The translations under genes were made by a program, and so were the position numbers. Below, piece after piece: positions 12,824-26,070 of a stretch of 64,000 nucleotides of DNA (the first letter of the stretch is position 1; the number at the start of each line of letters is the position of its first letter). Under the pieces are notes generated by a model. The model worked only from the letters and a program-made list of their open reading frames with translations. It ran no database searches and was not told the origin of the DNA. The stretch is from Lepeophtheirus salmonis. Taxonomy: Eukaryota > Arthropoda > Copepoda > Siphonostomatoida > Caligidae. Location of the stretch: NCBI RefSeq assembly GCF_016086655.4, contig NC_052136.2:7440001-7504000 (forward strand), written 5' to 3'.

Positions 12824-13443
12824 AGTTGTGTTGATGTGTCAGTCCTTATCTAGGACTGAAGACTATGGTACAGTCCAGTTCAGTCCAGTCCTGTTTAGTA
12901 GCACTTTTAATCCCTAAAAAAAGGGTAAACTAAATCTCTTGTGACATCATTAATGTGTTTTTCCTTATGAATTACGATCTGAACAACGACAATATCATTT
13001 TGATACCTTTTTGACTTTTTCGAAAATATTATCTGCATATTGCTCAACCCCTATTCTCCAAAAAAAAATTATAATTTTTAAGAATGTGAAAATAACTTCA
13101 AGACAAAGTTTCCTCGTCATAGTTGTTAGTAAAAATGTTTATGTTTCTTCAACGAACGATAGTTTCATTTTTGCACAGAACAATTTATAAATATTCAAAC
13201 ATGAGCCCCAATCATAGTGGAATTCATTTGTTTATTTTCTTGTAGCAAGTTAATACTTAAATATAAAAGCATTGTGTTCAGTTTTGAAACTTTAAATTTA
13301 AAAATAATTTGATACATAAATTTTGCATTGTTTAAAAACAGTTAAGATCATTTTTCCTGTTATCGCTCTAGTGTTAACATTATTATGTCGTATTTAATGA
13401 CTGGTCCTAGACTATACCAGGCTGAATAAATTAGGATCGGCAT
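12824..13443 (+). mobile_element. MITE-like family A, copy 2, split by ~400 bp
   Basis: The left part (12824 to about 12970) reads 'gttgtgttgatgtgtcagtc', 'taggactgaagacta', 'tgacatcattaatgtg'. The right part (about 13370-13443) reads 'ctctagtgttaac', 'gactggtcctagactatacc', 'aataaattaggatcgg', which match the two halves of the copy at 5325-5535. The ~400 bp between them has no match in the other copies and is either an insertion or sequence lost from them. Confidence 0.6.
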
Positions 13444-13449
13444 CATTTA

Positions 13450-15860
13450 AAAGAAATCTATGTTATTTCTTTTTTAGAGCAAAGATGAAGCAACAAATAT
13501 TGAGTTTCCTTTAAGATGAGTTATGATTTTTTGATGTGCTTATATTGCTTTGATATCTAAGCGGATTATAATATTTTAATAGGATTACTATTTATTTTGA
13601 TTTTTTGACCATATTTTATAATTAACTTAAAAAAACTTTTGAAAATGATGAATGGACCTGATGATGTAAATGCAAATGGAAGAAACTCCAGAATGACCAA
13701 CAAATGCATTTAATTCCTTCTTATTTTGAAACAATACTTCTTCATACCATAATAGGTCATTGATATGATTGTAACAGAAAGTATATACAAGATAATATTT
13801 ATTATATCCATTCACTGTATATCATTACACCCACATTTAACATCTAGGATTTTCCCACAAGAATTTGTTTCTCCTAAATGTACAACCTTATTAATTTCCC
13901 ATCTTTCAATCATTGCATTATGAACATGAACACAAAAGTTTGCTAAGATTAAAGACGTGATATCAGACCTTATAGATGGATATAATTGTGCTCCTTCAAC
14001 ACAAAAACAATCTGGAATTTAAAAAAAAAAAAAGTTTCATTTTTTTAGGTTTACTTAACAAATGCATATAGTCTAATAATATTTCATAAAAATAGTTAGG
14101 TGATTTTTGGGCTTTATTTTCAAACATCTGCAATTATTTGAAATATCCATTAATATTTACTATTGTTTCAAACATTCATCTGATTTATGTCACTTAATTT
14201 GACTCTGACAAGGCCTTTCAAATATTATCAATAATCTTATAATTTATTTTCAACTATGAAAGGTAATTTTTGTGACTTTTAGGAGTAATAAACAGTGACT
14301 CATAAAGATTATTCAGAATATTTTATTAACCAAATTACAAGATAATTACTTGAGCAATACAAATGTAATCCTGACTCAATTTTAGAAAAATATAATTCTA
14401 GCTTGCTTTAGGGTTGAAGAACCAAAAACATATAAACAAATAAGAACTTAATTGAAATCTGTTAATAAAAGTTGGGTACAGTTTACAATCTTGCTCATAC
14501 GGCATAGTTTATCTTTCCATTCCGATAATGCGGACATATTGTTTCATGACAAAAAATTGAAATTTAAAATATTGGCTATAAGTCGTTATGATGTCATAAT
14601 TGATGACAGATACAAAAAGATTACATCAAATACGTGAAATGTGATCAAACATCAAGTGTATTACCAGTCCATGGCTCTACTTCTAGTTGCCTTGATACTA
14701 CATACAATACAAACTTATAAAATTCTCAAAATAATGGAAGAATAGACAAGATTCCAATTTACTTTATAGAGTCGAAATTTCAAGCTTAGTATTCAAAGAC
14801 TTGATACAATATATATACGTATAACAGAACCCAGTTTATCTGAATTCCCATACTTTTTTTATTAAAAGATTGTGATAATTGAATTTCCAAAATTAAAATA
14901 ATCCAAATATTGAATTATTTTTAAATAATTCACAATTTAACAAGAGCAATTTATAATTGAACCAATCAATGTTCAGAACAATGATAAGGAGAAAAGAAGC
15001 TGAAAACTAACAGCTGACAACAAAATACAAGGTAAATTTTAAGTTTGCAAACTTACGCCATGGCAACCAGAAACTATTATAAATTGGCAAGATTGTAAAA
15101 CTGTAACGAAAAAGTCGATAAATTTACAGAAATCATTTAATCATTTTTTGTTAAAATGATATTAACAAAAAAAAAAGTTTCTTTTACTTTAAAAAACATT
15201 AACTTTCCTACAAACATAAACTACTTATTTGTCCGTCTTTTGAAAATAGATTTCCTAATCATTTAATAGGACTAAAGTGTTTATAGAAATTTAATCACAT
15301 ATTTACCATCATAATAAACGCTAATATGAATGACTTATATTTTTTTAAACCCTAATAATCTACAAATCGCTAAATATTTTAAATAAATTAGGGTTGTATT
15401 CGAGTATTACTCGAACTCAGAAAAACTTGACTTTAGTCAAGTTTATTTTATTTTGAAAACTACTCAAGCTCGCCTGAATTATTACTTTTTATAACTCTAC
15501 TAAACTTGAATGAACAAAACTCCAAATATCTTAGTATAGATTAATATTAATTCATTTCTACAAATAGCCTGGATTGAAAGATCAAAACTCCCTTGAAGTG
15601 ACAGAACAGTGAAATTTGTTTGAGCAAGCCTTAAAATATATTTCCATTTCTGGAACTTCTGTGACAAGGGAAGGGTCTATTCTAGTATTGGAGAATCAAT
15701 ATCGAACAGAAATAGTTGGTAGTGGTGTTACTGAGATGTTAATAACTTTAAATAGAAACGTACACTATTTATTTATTTTTCTTTTTGTTATAGTTTCCAA
15801 TTATGTAAATAAATAGTTTCTACTATCACCTTCATTATTTCATTAATTATTGACCGTTTT
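13450..15860. other. AT-rich non-coding DNA; one dispersed repeat
   Basis: No gene recognised. About 14955-15045 is a copy of family D ('aaccaatcaatgttcagaac' with 'aatgataaggagaaaa' and 'agctgacaac'). The short frames at 13627-13815, 14452-14637 and 15616-15816 show no known motif. Confidence 0.55.
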
Positions 15861-15864
15861 ATTA

Positions 15865-16508
15865 GGGTGCCAATTAAATTTCTTTATTTAAAAAAAATAT
15901 ATTTCTATTGTTACCCCCTCTTTGATCTCGGCCTGAAATGACCTTAGAGGTCATTTTTTTTTATAAAGTAGCTCCTACTAAATTTTCATTGCTATATTTT
16001 TTTATTAAACACCATTATTTGATTTATTTTTTAAAACTTGAAAATATAAATGTTTTTCCTGAAAGAAAGGCCATCAAAGTTAAGGTAATCAAAATTGGCA
16101 CTTTTTTATTAATGTAAGTAAAAAATAAAGTATTTGCAATGTTTTTGTAGATATGCAGATCAATAGACAGAGAAGCAAAAGGCTACATTTCATTTAAATA
16201 TGTTTATCATTCTTTAAGACACGTAAAAATGATTTATCATCAATTAATTTATAAAAAACTATTGATGGGAGTTTAACTTAACCATTTTTTTAAATTTTAC
16301 TAACAAGCTGTAAAGTGTAGTATACGGATGATATTAAAACAAAATCTTTTTTTTTTGCAAAATTATGTAAATTTCAAAACTTTAGGGCCGTTAACCATCA
16401 TTTTCATAGAAATTGTTCAAACTTTGAGAAGTGTATTTTTTTATCAAAAGGAACGCATTTGAACCCTGAATTTTTTACTTTTCACAAAAAGTGATTTAAT
16501 TGGCACCC
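15865..16508. mobile_element. MITE with TA duplication, 644 bp
   Basis: The left end after TA is 'gggtgccaattaaatttctt'; the right end reverse-complemented after TA is 'gggtgccaattaaatcactt'. There is a perfect 15-bp inverted match and a TA on both sides, the hallmark of a Tc1/mariner-superfamily insertion. No transposase sequence can be seen inside in any frame. A small hairpin 'aatgacct-taga-ggtcatt' lies near 15938-15956. The parent family is not visible in this window. Confidence 0.8.
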
Positions 16509-16514
16509 TACTGT

Positions 16515-16977
16515 GTTATTAAGGTAGTCAAACTGACTTCATTATTGAACATAGATTTGATCAATTCAAAGAAAAAATATTAAATATAGCTAAATACCTT
16601 TACTCCAACTCGACTTTACTCAATCATAGAATTCTAGATACATAGAAGCCTATCGACGTCATTCCCCCCAAATTGAGTAATAGTTCTTTTTCTTATAACA
16701 TTTACTTTATACAATTACGTTCCTTAGTGCATAATTTATATTAAGATCCATATTCGTTTAATTCTGATATAATAAACATATTAAACGATATCTGTGGTTT
16801 GTTTGTAATCAGTTTGGTTTTTTTTTTTTTTTTTTGTCAAAAATAAGCGCAAAGATTAAAATTTGTAACAAAACAAATGTGAAGAAGACTAATTGTTGTT
16901 AAAATTTGTAGTTTGACATTTCAAAAATGCTAAACACAAAATATTTGGCCCTTATTTTACTCTGATATGTTATTGTA
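16515..16977. other. Non-coding; poly-T tract at 16818-16835
   Basis: No gene. An 18-T run is the only notable feature. Confidence 0.6.
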
Positions 16978-17689
16978 AACAGGGTGAGTCTAAATACTTT
17001 AAAAAAGAACTTTAAATTATATATAAATTTACAGACCTCATTGTAATTTCATGATAAATTGTTAAATAAATGTACTTGAACTTTACTTAAATATTATTGA
17101 TCATTTTTCAAATAGACAAAAGTAAAGAGGTGTAAGAAATTTATCAGTTTGTGGAAGTCGGGCACGCCTCTTATTATCGTTTTAGTGATGCTAAACTTTG
17201 CTATTGAGGCTCTACTCAAATTCACAAAAATGATTGGATTTGGGTCGAGAAAAGGTGAATGCAAAAGCTAGAGTCAGTGATGGACGTTCCGCTAAGCTGC
17301 ATCTTATATTCATGTTCTAGGAGAACAAAATTAACAGCATGTAGTACGTGGTACTATATTGGACAAAAGTCTCCATACAGTTTTATTTTAAAATTGGTTC
17401 ATTTTAGAGGACAGTGAATGCAAAAATCATCCTCCTCAGTTGGATACACTGGGAGCAAAATAATTAGGAATGGGGCAACATTCCCAGGTGAAGACATGTG
17501 CCTACTCTGGTGCCTTGCCTAACAGACTCAAGGCTGGAGTTTTGACAAAAAAGAACCACTTTGACTTTCTTTGCCAAATATTGATATGATATTCAGTATC
17601 ATTTAAGCAAAGTTTTAGGTTACTAATTATATAAATACAAAAGTTTTATAAGATTATTTATTTGACAGCATTTAGGGTCCACCCAGTTG
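16978..17689 (+). mobile_element. Degenerate Tc1-like element, ~710 bp
   Basis: The left end after TA is 'aacagggtgagtctaaatac'; the right end reverse-complemented after TA is 'caactgggtggaccctaaat'. They align as a diverged terminal inverted repeat (acagggtg-gtctaaat versus actgggtg-accctaaat). The interior holds a broken transposase (separate entry). The element is shorter than the usual 1.0-1.3 kb, so sequence has been lost, mainly from the catalytic end. Confidence 0.7.
17110..17580 (+). pseudogene. Tc1-like transposase remnant
   Basis: Early codons read KFISLWKSGTP, like the LI-LxxSG(T/K)P start of Tc1-type paired helix-turn-helix domains. They are followed by KVNAKARVSDGRSAKL, resembling the G-R-P linker region. 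Further on WFILEDSECKNHPP resembles the block after the first catalytic aspartate (FSDEK-F-D), but the aspartate itself is not preserved. GQHSQVKTCAYSGAL follows, in the place where Tc1 proteins have the V-V/W-G block. Stops and frame changes occur throughout. No second or third catalytic residue is found before the right end. Tc1-like assignment is moderately sure; the exact family is unknown. Confidence 0.6.
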
Positions 17690-17699
17690 TAATAAAAGA

Positions 17700-20600
17700 A
17701 GAAATCACTCATTTGAGAAAAGGAAAAATGCCGTCTCAATGCTCAAAAACTCGAATTTGATAGTTATAACTCGAATCCAATAATAAAATAGCCAATTGAT
17801 TGATTGGGTTATATCAATTTCTTCGTTTTTGATCCTTCCTTAATATGGATGTGGTACCATATTTTGTGGCTTGAATTAACTTCTCTTATCTCTTTGTTGC
17901 CATCCCTCATTCAACTCTCTTATTCAATAATGAAGACTTATAAGGACATCCAAACAAGAAAGAAGTATCTATGTATAAATCACTTTCACTCTTTGGATGA
18001 TACCCAAAAAATATTATCATACTTTTTAATACGTAGATATATATCATAAAATAATAATTTAGCAGAATATTTTATCACTTTTGTAAAAACCTATTATATT
18101 TAACTATAATAAAATAAATAAATAGGTGCTATAAACCTATAATTGACAATAGGGACAAATTTATTAATTGGTTGAATTAACACCTGAGTAAATCGGGCTT
18201 TTTGATGATTATTATTTTACAAATGATCCTTATAAGGTTGACAATTTTTTAATCTACCTTTTGAATATATTAAATATTTGTTTTCCAATATCGAAAATTC
18301 ATCGAGTAGAATCCCGGAAAACGTTAATGATTACATTATACTTTTTGTTACTTTCCTTTTAATCCTAACACTAGTACTTAGCTAGAGTATTATTGTTATC
18401 TCAACATTAAAAGATATGTTTTAACAATATGTATAATTTTATTTGCTCTTATTAATTATTACGTGATATAGTCGTTGAGATAGATAAATACTCCAAAATG
18501 AATAACAGATGATTATTGATTATTTAAAACAAAACCGTATCATATTATATAACTTAATATTTTTTTTTAAATATCCACAAAAACTTCACAACTTTTTAAT
18601 ATATATTGATATTGAATGTATTAGAAATTAGTTTTTCTATTAGAAATTCATAGAGAATGTGTGTAGGATCCAAGAAAATGTTAATGGCCATATCAAAGTG
18701 TGGGGCCTTTGTTTTTTCTTTTTTATAACCATATACTTAATTTGCCTTATGGTCAAGTAAAGACAGAGTGGAATATTTTTTTTTCTGAGTAGATAAATAT
18801 ATTTATGCAAAACTTCCTGGATGAAGAATAAGAAAACTGTCTTATTATGTACTTTGGTCGTTTTAGAATACGTTAATCAACTTTTCTCATGGGTTCACGA
18901 AAAGTTATAGAAGTCCTATTAGAATATCCTGTCATGTAAATGTCTTGTTTTTATTTATTTCAGAATGATTTTTGCCATGTTTTCTTCATTTAAACAAAAA
19001 ACAACAACAATTTATTTATGTCCTTATAATCTTATTTTTTATTTGGTAATCCTTAAAAAAAAGTTTCAGAACCTGAAGCCCTACGGTCATGTTGGAACTG
19101 TATAAGCATTATGTCCTTAGATCTGAATGTATAAATTTATACTCTTTCAAAAGCTACTTGAGAAGATATATGTCAGGTTTTCGTTGATGTTTCCTACACT
19201 GGGAAATAACGAATTTAGTCAAAAACTCAAAAGACTTATTATTTTATACCAAAGATTATAGATATTATTAAGCTTCAAAAGATATCAAACAATAATCGAA
19301 GCATCTCTCCTGCATACTTAATTAAGGCTAATTATACCTAAGGACGTCATTTTTGTAATGAAAAAACTAATTTCATAAATTAAGAAAGGAAAAACAGTTG
19401 TTGGGTTGTTCTTTCTTCTTTTTTGTTAATTAATTAATAAGTTGTCATGGTGATAAGGTCATCTTCTGAAGTAACCATTCTAGTATATAATTGGTCTAAA
19501 TTGTTTTAAAAATGGCCTATAAAATTAATAAATATGAATTTCAATATAATTGTTATATTTTCTTCGCACTAAAACTATTTAAAATGTATAACGTTTTCCT
19601 CTTTATAATAATAATTCATTTTCTCCCATCTCCACCTAAAAAAACAACATAAAAAAGCATCTAATAGTAACATTGTTTTCATTCAGTGTTACCATAAGTC
19701 TCGCTCCCGTCTTCTCCTTGCACTCTTTTTTCCTTAGAAAAATGGCATCCTCACTCAAATCAATGAACGAGACTCCCTGAACGCAACAACATCTACTATC
19801 TTAAAATCAAGACAGACGTAGTTCTTATTATAGAACAGCTTATCTCTGGAAATCTAAATCTTTATGTATTAGTTAAAAAATTAAGGCTGATCTCAAGCAT
19901 TATTTCTGGGATTTTTTTTTGTATGTTTTATTTCACTTGTTTTCTAATACTTTTATGTTCGTTTTAAAATCTTTTTAATTTTTGGACATAATCAGTTTCA
20001 CTTATACTAACTTTAATATTTTTATAGTCGACCGTTATAGGCTTTAACTGAAGAGATTATAAGGAAAGAGAAGACAAAACGTTTGAAATAATAATGAAAA
20101 ATAGGATCCCTTATTGAGACACCCTTGATCGAAAAATGTATAGGTACGAACTTTTGTAGAGCGCAAGGAGAATAAAAATCTAATATTTCTCCTTAAAAAT
20201 CCAATCACAAACAATGACATGAGTCAAAAGATAATGATTTTGTAACCTATCAGAATTCTAGATCATAATTTTTCTTTCTATTGATATGTTTTGGTTACCT
20301 TTTTCCTTAAAGTACCTTCCGTTTTAAACAAAGATATAAACTAATTAAAGAAACGGGCTTGTTAAGTTAAGTAGATTCCTGGTCTTTTTAACCCTTTTTA
20401 ACGCAAGATGTCGTTTTTATACTACAAAAAATGACGTCTCTTTCCCATTTTTATAGGAACTTTTCTTTTCCTTTGAAGAATTCACCATATTAATGTTAAA
20501 AAAAGTGAATTAATAGTTATTTATAGAGTAGTATTCAAGTATACTATACGCCCCTAATAAGCTTCTCTTCTTTATTTTATACAAAGTTTACTACATGAAT

Positions 20601-22225
20601 TTGACAAGTCAATTTATTTCAAAACTGACTGTTTTCATCTCACAAGTCCCTTAAAAAACAAATTACTTTTTATTTATCATCATCATGATTTGTGATCCTA
20701 TCTTACGCAAGTTGTTTTTTATTTGATCATGCTGAGACATGATCTATTCAATCAATTTCTCTTACAGCTTCTCCGTGATTTATTTTGATTTTCATTATGA
20801 TTTTCTTATATATGTGGCTTGCTAGCACAAAAACAAACTATCAATTTTTTTTCAAAATTGAATTTATATTATATTTGTATTCTTGGACAAGTTATCTTAC
20901 ATTTTTATTGATAAATTATTCATATAAACTGGAAATTACACTTAAAGTAAAACAAATTCATTGTCACCATGAAGGATTAGAAAATGGTGAAATTAAATTT
21001 GAAAAGCCATATCGGCGTCAAATACAGCTACATGATTCATAATGAATGTTTTAAACTAGAGTTAATATTCTTAGTTATCTTAACTCATCCCAGATATTTG
21101 AAAACAATGCTAATAACTGGCCAAAATATCTCAATAAAAAATAAAATGTCTATATATGATGTTAACATTTTTTCCTTTTTTTGAAATTGTTCAATATTGT
21201 TTTCATATTAACTGACCACATATATATAATTTATTATCATGAAAAAATATTACATAAATAAACACACCGGACAAAACTTATGTTATCCTCTCTTAATACA
21301 TAAGTACTCCTTTTCATATCCGATTCATTCTTAAATACTTATGAGACAGCATATTTCAAAGGAGGAATAAACGTATTCTTTTTCTTAAGACCATTCTTTC
21401 AAAAAATAACAATTCCTGGACCTCTGATCTGGGATAAGTGGAATTTTCTTTCCGTCTCCCCCCTTTTGTCAAACCAAACAACACTCACAAGAAAACAACA
21501 AAAAATAAAAATAACTGAACAAACAATATTTTTTTTTTTGTTCACTTATAAAAATAACTGATTTTTCAAAGAATGACAAAATCCTTTCAAAACCTTTCAT
21601 AGAGGGTTTCTTTTTTTTTTTTTTGCTTGAAAAGCACGTTTCCCCCCTCCTCTTATTTATTGTTAACATAACCAAAAAAATAATATATCGGTTGATTTTT
21701 TATGATGGCTTTTATGAATGAGACAAATTGAACATATTTCGGATCGTTTCCGTAGGGCATGGGCAGGCGTATCCGCTCATTGTTTGTAGCGAATGTCATC
21801 TTAGTAACATCCGCTTTCTCTAAGTTACAACATTTTTTTCCATCTTAAAAACTATAACAATAGTATAATCAGCAGATAATACGCATTTTAGAAATATTCA
21901 CATTCATAAATGTACAAAAATTTGATATCCCGCATTTGCAAAATTTCTAATTTTGATAGTCCATACACCACTAATGTGTATTATAGTTACGAATATAAAT
22001 ATATATTCGAATATCCAAAATTTTATTCTTTCATAGCAAAAGTCTCAATCTCTTAGAACTAGATTGATCTGCGGCCTCATTTGTAACAAGAGTATCACAG
22101 AAATAACTAAAATAGAATCTCAGTAGAGTGCAAACTTCCACATAAAATCATTCTCCCTAAATTATTGTGAGTAAATTATTGAGCTCTTAAAATTTAATGG
22201 TCTTTAACTATTAACATATATAATA
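17700..22225. other. AT-rich non-coding DNA, no gene recognised
   Basis: Open frames at 17804-18049, 20785-21042 and 20984-21184 encode hydrophobic low-complexity peptides with no motif. No repeat shared with the rest of the window was noticed. Homopolymer-rich sequence lies near 21530 and 21610. Confidence 0.55.
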
Positions 22226-22229
22226 TAAT

Positions 22230-22335
22230 TACAAAGTTGTTCCAAAGTCGGTGGTAACTTTTTCCGTAATCCTTTATACAAACAGACAGAGGGAAAAATA
22301 TAACATCCGTTCAACTTTGTTGGCGGAGGTAAAAA
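22230..22335 (-). repeat. 'gggttacggaaaa' dispersed repeat (family H), copy 1
   Basis: Reverse-complemented it reads 'ctccgccaacaaagttg', 'gtctgtttgtataaaggatt', 'acggaaaaagttac', 'actttggaacaactttgta'. The same order of blocks is at 32240-32350 on the plus strand. Repeats with this opening (CCTCCGCC, then TTTGTTTGTTAGCAGGATTACG) are, as I recall, widespread in invertebrate genomes; their parent element is not evident here. Confidence 0.55.
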
Positions 22336-22647
22336 AGAGACCCTTTTGGGAAATTTACCAATGGGTATATAGAAATAACTTACATAAAATTTGTAATTAA
22401 TCCCAAAATTTTCACCTATATTTTACGACAGAGGCAAAAATCACATTGTTTTGAGAGTATGTTGTTTTCTTGGTATATAAATATCCTTTTTGTCATTTTT
22501 CAAAAATGAACTATTACCACTGTTTTGATGTTCCCTTTATTCTGAACGTCCTAAGTCTTATCTAGCAAATCATATATTTACTTGTTATAAAATAAATTTT
22601 AGAGATAATATTCTTTATTGATTTTCCCTTTCCATAATCATTTTGAA

Positions 22648-23150
22648 ATGAAAATTAAATTCGAAAGTCTCTATGAAATACAACTAGATGCTATGGAGTG
22701 TTTGAATAGTGAGGAACGTGCGTTTGCCATTCAAAATAAATATTGCCTAGAATGATTTTGCATTTTCGCATATTATGAAAATATACTAATTGCAGTTTAG
22801 CTCCTGAGTTTGATTGGTGCGGTTAATGAAAATCAGTCAATTGTTTTAATTTTTAATATAAAAAAAACGATCTTCCCCATTCATTTTCATAATTTAAAAT
22901 TTGCAAAAATAATTTGATTGCGAATTACTCCCCGGATAATAACTCTAAAGAGCTAAAAAAAAGTACCCTCATATTTGCTAACATGTAAGAATTTTAAATT
23001 TGCCCAATTTGTCTAAATCAGGTCATGGGAACCTCAATTATTCTGGAAAACCAACATTTTTAAGAACTTTGCAGATTCACAAATAACAAATTACTTAATC
23101 AGCTAATCAACCACAACTAATAAATAAAATATGGTGCTAATTACATTATT
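22648..23150 (+). mobile_element. Deleted derivative of a DUF4817-type element (family E)
   Basis: The start ('aaattcgaaagtctctatg', 'gctatggagtg') aligns with the minus-strand remnant at 7735-7864. It carries a coding-like start reading CLNSEERAFAIQNKY, resembling the N-terminal helix-turn-helix of DUF4817 transposases. The rest (from about 22755: 'aatgattttgca', 'tgaaaatcagtcaattgttt', 'taagaactttgcagattc', 'aatcagctaatcaaccacaa') is shared with 55440-55850 but is non-coding. It is therefore a non-autonomous family that kept only the 5' end of the gene. Confidence 0.55.
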
Positions 23151-23849
23151 CATCTTTTGGTAGAAGAAAAAATATTTATCTAAATCTTTTGTACCGAAGT
23201 TTGGTTTCTTCTTTGTATGGGTAAAGGGTAACGTCACTGATTTTTTGCAAGCATATAAAACAAAACTTTAAATGTAAAGTATCATTATGAAGCAAAAATA
23301 AAACTTATTTCATTGTCTTTTGGAAAAAGGTTGTTAAATTGTCGCACGTTGTACATAAATATATATATTCCCAGTTAAATGGCAAAATACTTTGATATTT
23401 TTTCGACTAGCAGAAAAATATTCAATAGTTTAAAGATGTGCCATTATATAATTACCTATGAATAAATACGTAATTTTCTAATTTATGATTCATAGAACTA
23501 AATATTTAGAGGCCACACAACAATTATTTAATATGTGGCAAATGTTCAAAATCAGACAAGACACTATGTAACCTCAAATATTTAATTTGTAAATTAACAC
23601 TTGAAATAATATTATATACTTACTTCCATATATTTTTTTTATTTAGAAAAATAGTCAACGCTCCCTGTGGTTACAATGTTTCACAGCAAATATTTGCAAA
23701 AAAAAATAACAAAAAAACAATATTGATACAAGTTTTTTTAATGAATTAATTAGTTGTGAAAACAAGAGTTTTGTCAATACTGTTTGTTTGGTAGTACTGT
23801 AGTATATTTATAAATTTTCAAAGATGTTCACGAGTTATTTTTTACGCGT

Positions 23850-24690
23850 ACAAGTCAAAAATGTAGAATTCAAGCTCGAGTACAAGACGATTTGAGGGAC
23901 TTCTCCTCGATTCGAGCCAGAAGTTGCAGTTTCATGAGACTTCAGTGTATAAGTAAATCGACTTACTAGTAAGAGCTCACAGCTCTCCATTGTTCACTCG
24001 TCAATTTTTACATGTTTCAATTCTTAGAGTTCGAGTTCAATTCGAGTCTAAGGATTTTATCGTTGAGTCCGAGTCAAATCTTAAGTTGCAGTTTAATTAT
24101 ACAGTTGAGCAACTAAAATGCAGTCGTTAGTAAATGTCCGTAGCTCATTTTTTTATATTTTCAAGACAAATCTTTAGTCCTTCAGCTCCAGTTGAAATTG
24201 AAATATCACTTAAGGTCGTCTTAGGTCCAGTCTCTAGAAAGTCACCCAACACTCGTCACTACATGACGTCTATGCCAAGAGTCGAGTCTTCAAATTCAAG
24301 GCGACCCTCAAATCTCAGTTTATTGTGACTTAAGTGGATCTGGAGTTGAGTGGCAAGTAAGTGTCCTAGCTCTATGTTAATCCTTTATGTCCTTTTTTAG
24401 ATTTCTAAGACCAGTATCAAGTCTTTGACTTAAAAATACAATTTGAATTCAAAGTTTTTAACTTGGAAAACAAGTATAATCTACATTTAAAGTTTCACGA
24501 TAGTTTCAAGGGACTTGAGTTCAATCGTTAGTCCTCAGGTCTACACTATTTACGAGTCCTTTTTTACATTTTTATGGTAACGAGTCTTGACCCTTGAGCT
24601 AAAGTACAAGACGAATCTAAATCCTTTAACTTAGAATTTAAGTAGAGTCTGAATTCATAATTTAATGATAATTTAGTGTAACTCAAGATC
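23850..24690. repeat. Degenerate tandem array rich in 'gagtc/aagtc'
   Basis: A run of poorly conserved units of roughly 140-170 bp. Anchor phrases recur as variants: 'cactcgtcaatttttacatg' (about 23997), 'gtagctcatttttttatatt' (24140), 'tatgtccttttttagatttc' (24388), 'acgagtccttttttacattt' (24553). Each is surrounded by 'gagttcgagt', 'gagtcgagtcttcaaattc' and 'caagtctttgactta'. The open frame at 24134-24328 runs through the array and is probably a by-product. Similar sequence recurs at 28370-28740. Confidence 0.6.
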
Positions 24691-25430
24691 AAGTCCCCAG
24701 TAAATATATTTGATGAAATCAACATCCATTACATACAGAATAAAGGAGTTGTTGATATATAATTAATGAAGTATTTACAACACTCTGTACATAATTGGTA
24801 GTTAAGTGATTAATAACTCAAAGGATCTTCTTTAATAGGGTGTCTAATGAGCTTTTTTTCATCCCTCATGTGGAACCAATTGCAATAAATGTGTTTAATT
24901 TATTATTATTTGTGAATATAATTCATAATTAAGAAGCTCTTTTGGGACGTAAATAATAGGTATTATATTTGTGTATGTAAACAGTCGTAAAAGGTAGATA
25001 TTTGATATGACACCTGGATTCATCCTTTGAGGGAAAGTACATATTAAAATAAAACATACATATTTAAAAACCATCAATAAACCACAATGAATGGAGTTAT
25101 AATTGATCCTAATTACATGAGAGATATCCCTAATTGAGAATTATTTCTCATATTTGAACAATAAGTATAAAGGATATTATATAAGATGGAGGATTGAGGT
25201 ATATTTGTATAACTACCTTGGTATAAGCATTGTAGAAAAACCGCAGATATGAACAAATAAAAAACATCTTTTTAAACAATAAAAATATTTTTTTGAGATT
25301 ATGGAAATTAGAATATATTTTTCCTTTGCCACTCAAATTGAGAATATACATAAATCAATACAATATAAAAATGTTTCTTTCTTTATTATTAACATTAAAT
25401 TAAGTATTCCATATGACGGAATAGGTATCA

Positions 25431-25701
25431 TTAGTGTCGTGTCAGTCCTTGTTTATTTGGTACAGTCTAATTATAGGACCAGTCCTGTCAGTCTTTGAGA
25501 CCGGTCCTTAAGACTATCGGCTCTTTGGACTACTAGTACCACAACTGTTTAAAAAAGAAGAACAAAAAGTCATGTGACGTTATCAAGGGCCGAACTTTAT
25601 CAGTTTCAGGACTGCTATGCAGGATTTAACTGGGCCAGACCAAGACTGAACTTGGACGGGACTGCAGTCTTGAGTCCTAAATAGGGATGAATACAACACT
25701 A
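25431..25701 (-). mobile_element. MITE-like family A, copy 3 (inverted)
   Basis: The left end 'ttagtgtcgtgtcagtcctt' and the reverse-complemented right end 'ctagtgttgtattcatccct' form an imperfect inverted pair. The interior 'aactgtttaaaaaagaagaa' and 'gtcatgtgacgttatcaagg' are the reverse complement of the same blocks in the 5325 copy. About 270 bp, the most complete copy. The interior is rich in 'cagtc/gactg' words. The minus-strand frame at 25583-25780 overlaps it and is not a gene. Confidence 0.7.
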
Positions 25702-25741
25702 GGGATAATGTATATTGTTCATTCAAATATAGGTAGGCAAG

Positions 25742-26070
25742 TGGTGAGTTAACACATAAACAATATTGAACAAAAATCAAGAAATAGTGTCCATTTAATT
25801 TTTTTTAAATCATATTACTCGAACAATCAGCCCAATTTTTCATAGGCATATTTTGCTCAAGTATAGGCCTTGGGTTCAAATTTCTAGAATTAGTTAAGAT
25901 ACCCAAATATGTTAACTGTCGATATGTGACCTCACTTTATTTATGAGACAGTATTTGACCCCGATATGGACTTTCAAAAATATTCATTAACATCCAATTA
26001 GATTTCATTGTTCGATGAGTTTTTGCTCCTTTAAGTACCATTTCGTGAGCCTACAAAGGATTAATAAGAA
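25742..26070 (+). repeat. Dispersed repeat family B, main copy
   Basis: Begins 'gagttaacacataaacaata' and 'ttgaacaaaaatcaag', then 'ggttcaaatttctag', 'gaccccgatatggactttc' and 'gcctacaaaggattaataag'. Collinear copies lie at 46290-46612 and 55125-55270. A further copy at 61262-61446 plus 63474-63585 is interrupted by a mariner. No coding potential; class unknown. Confidence 0.65.
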
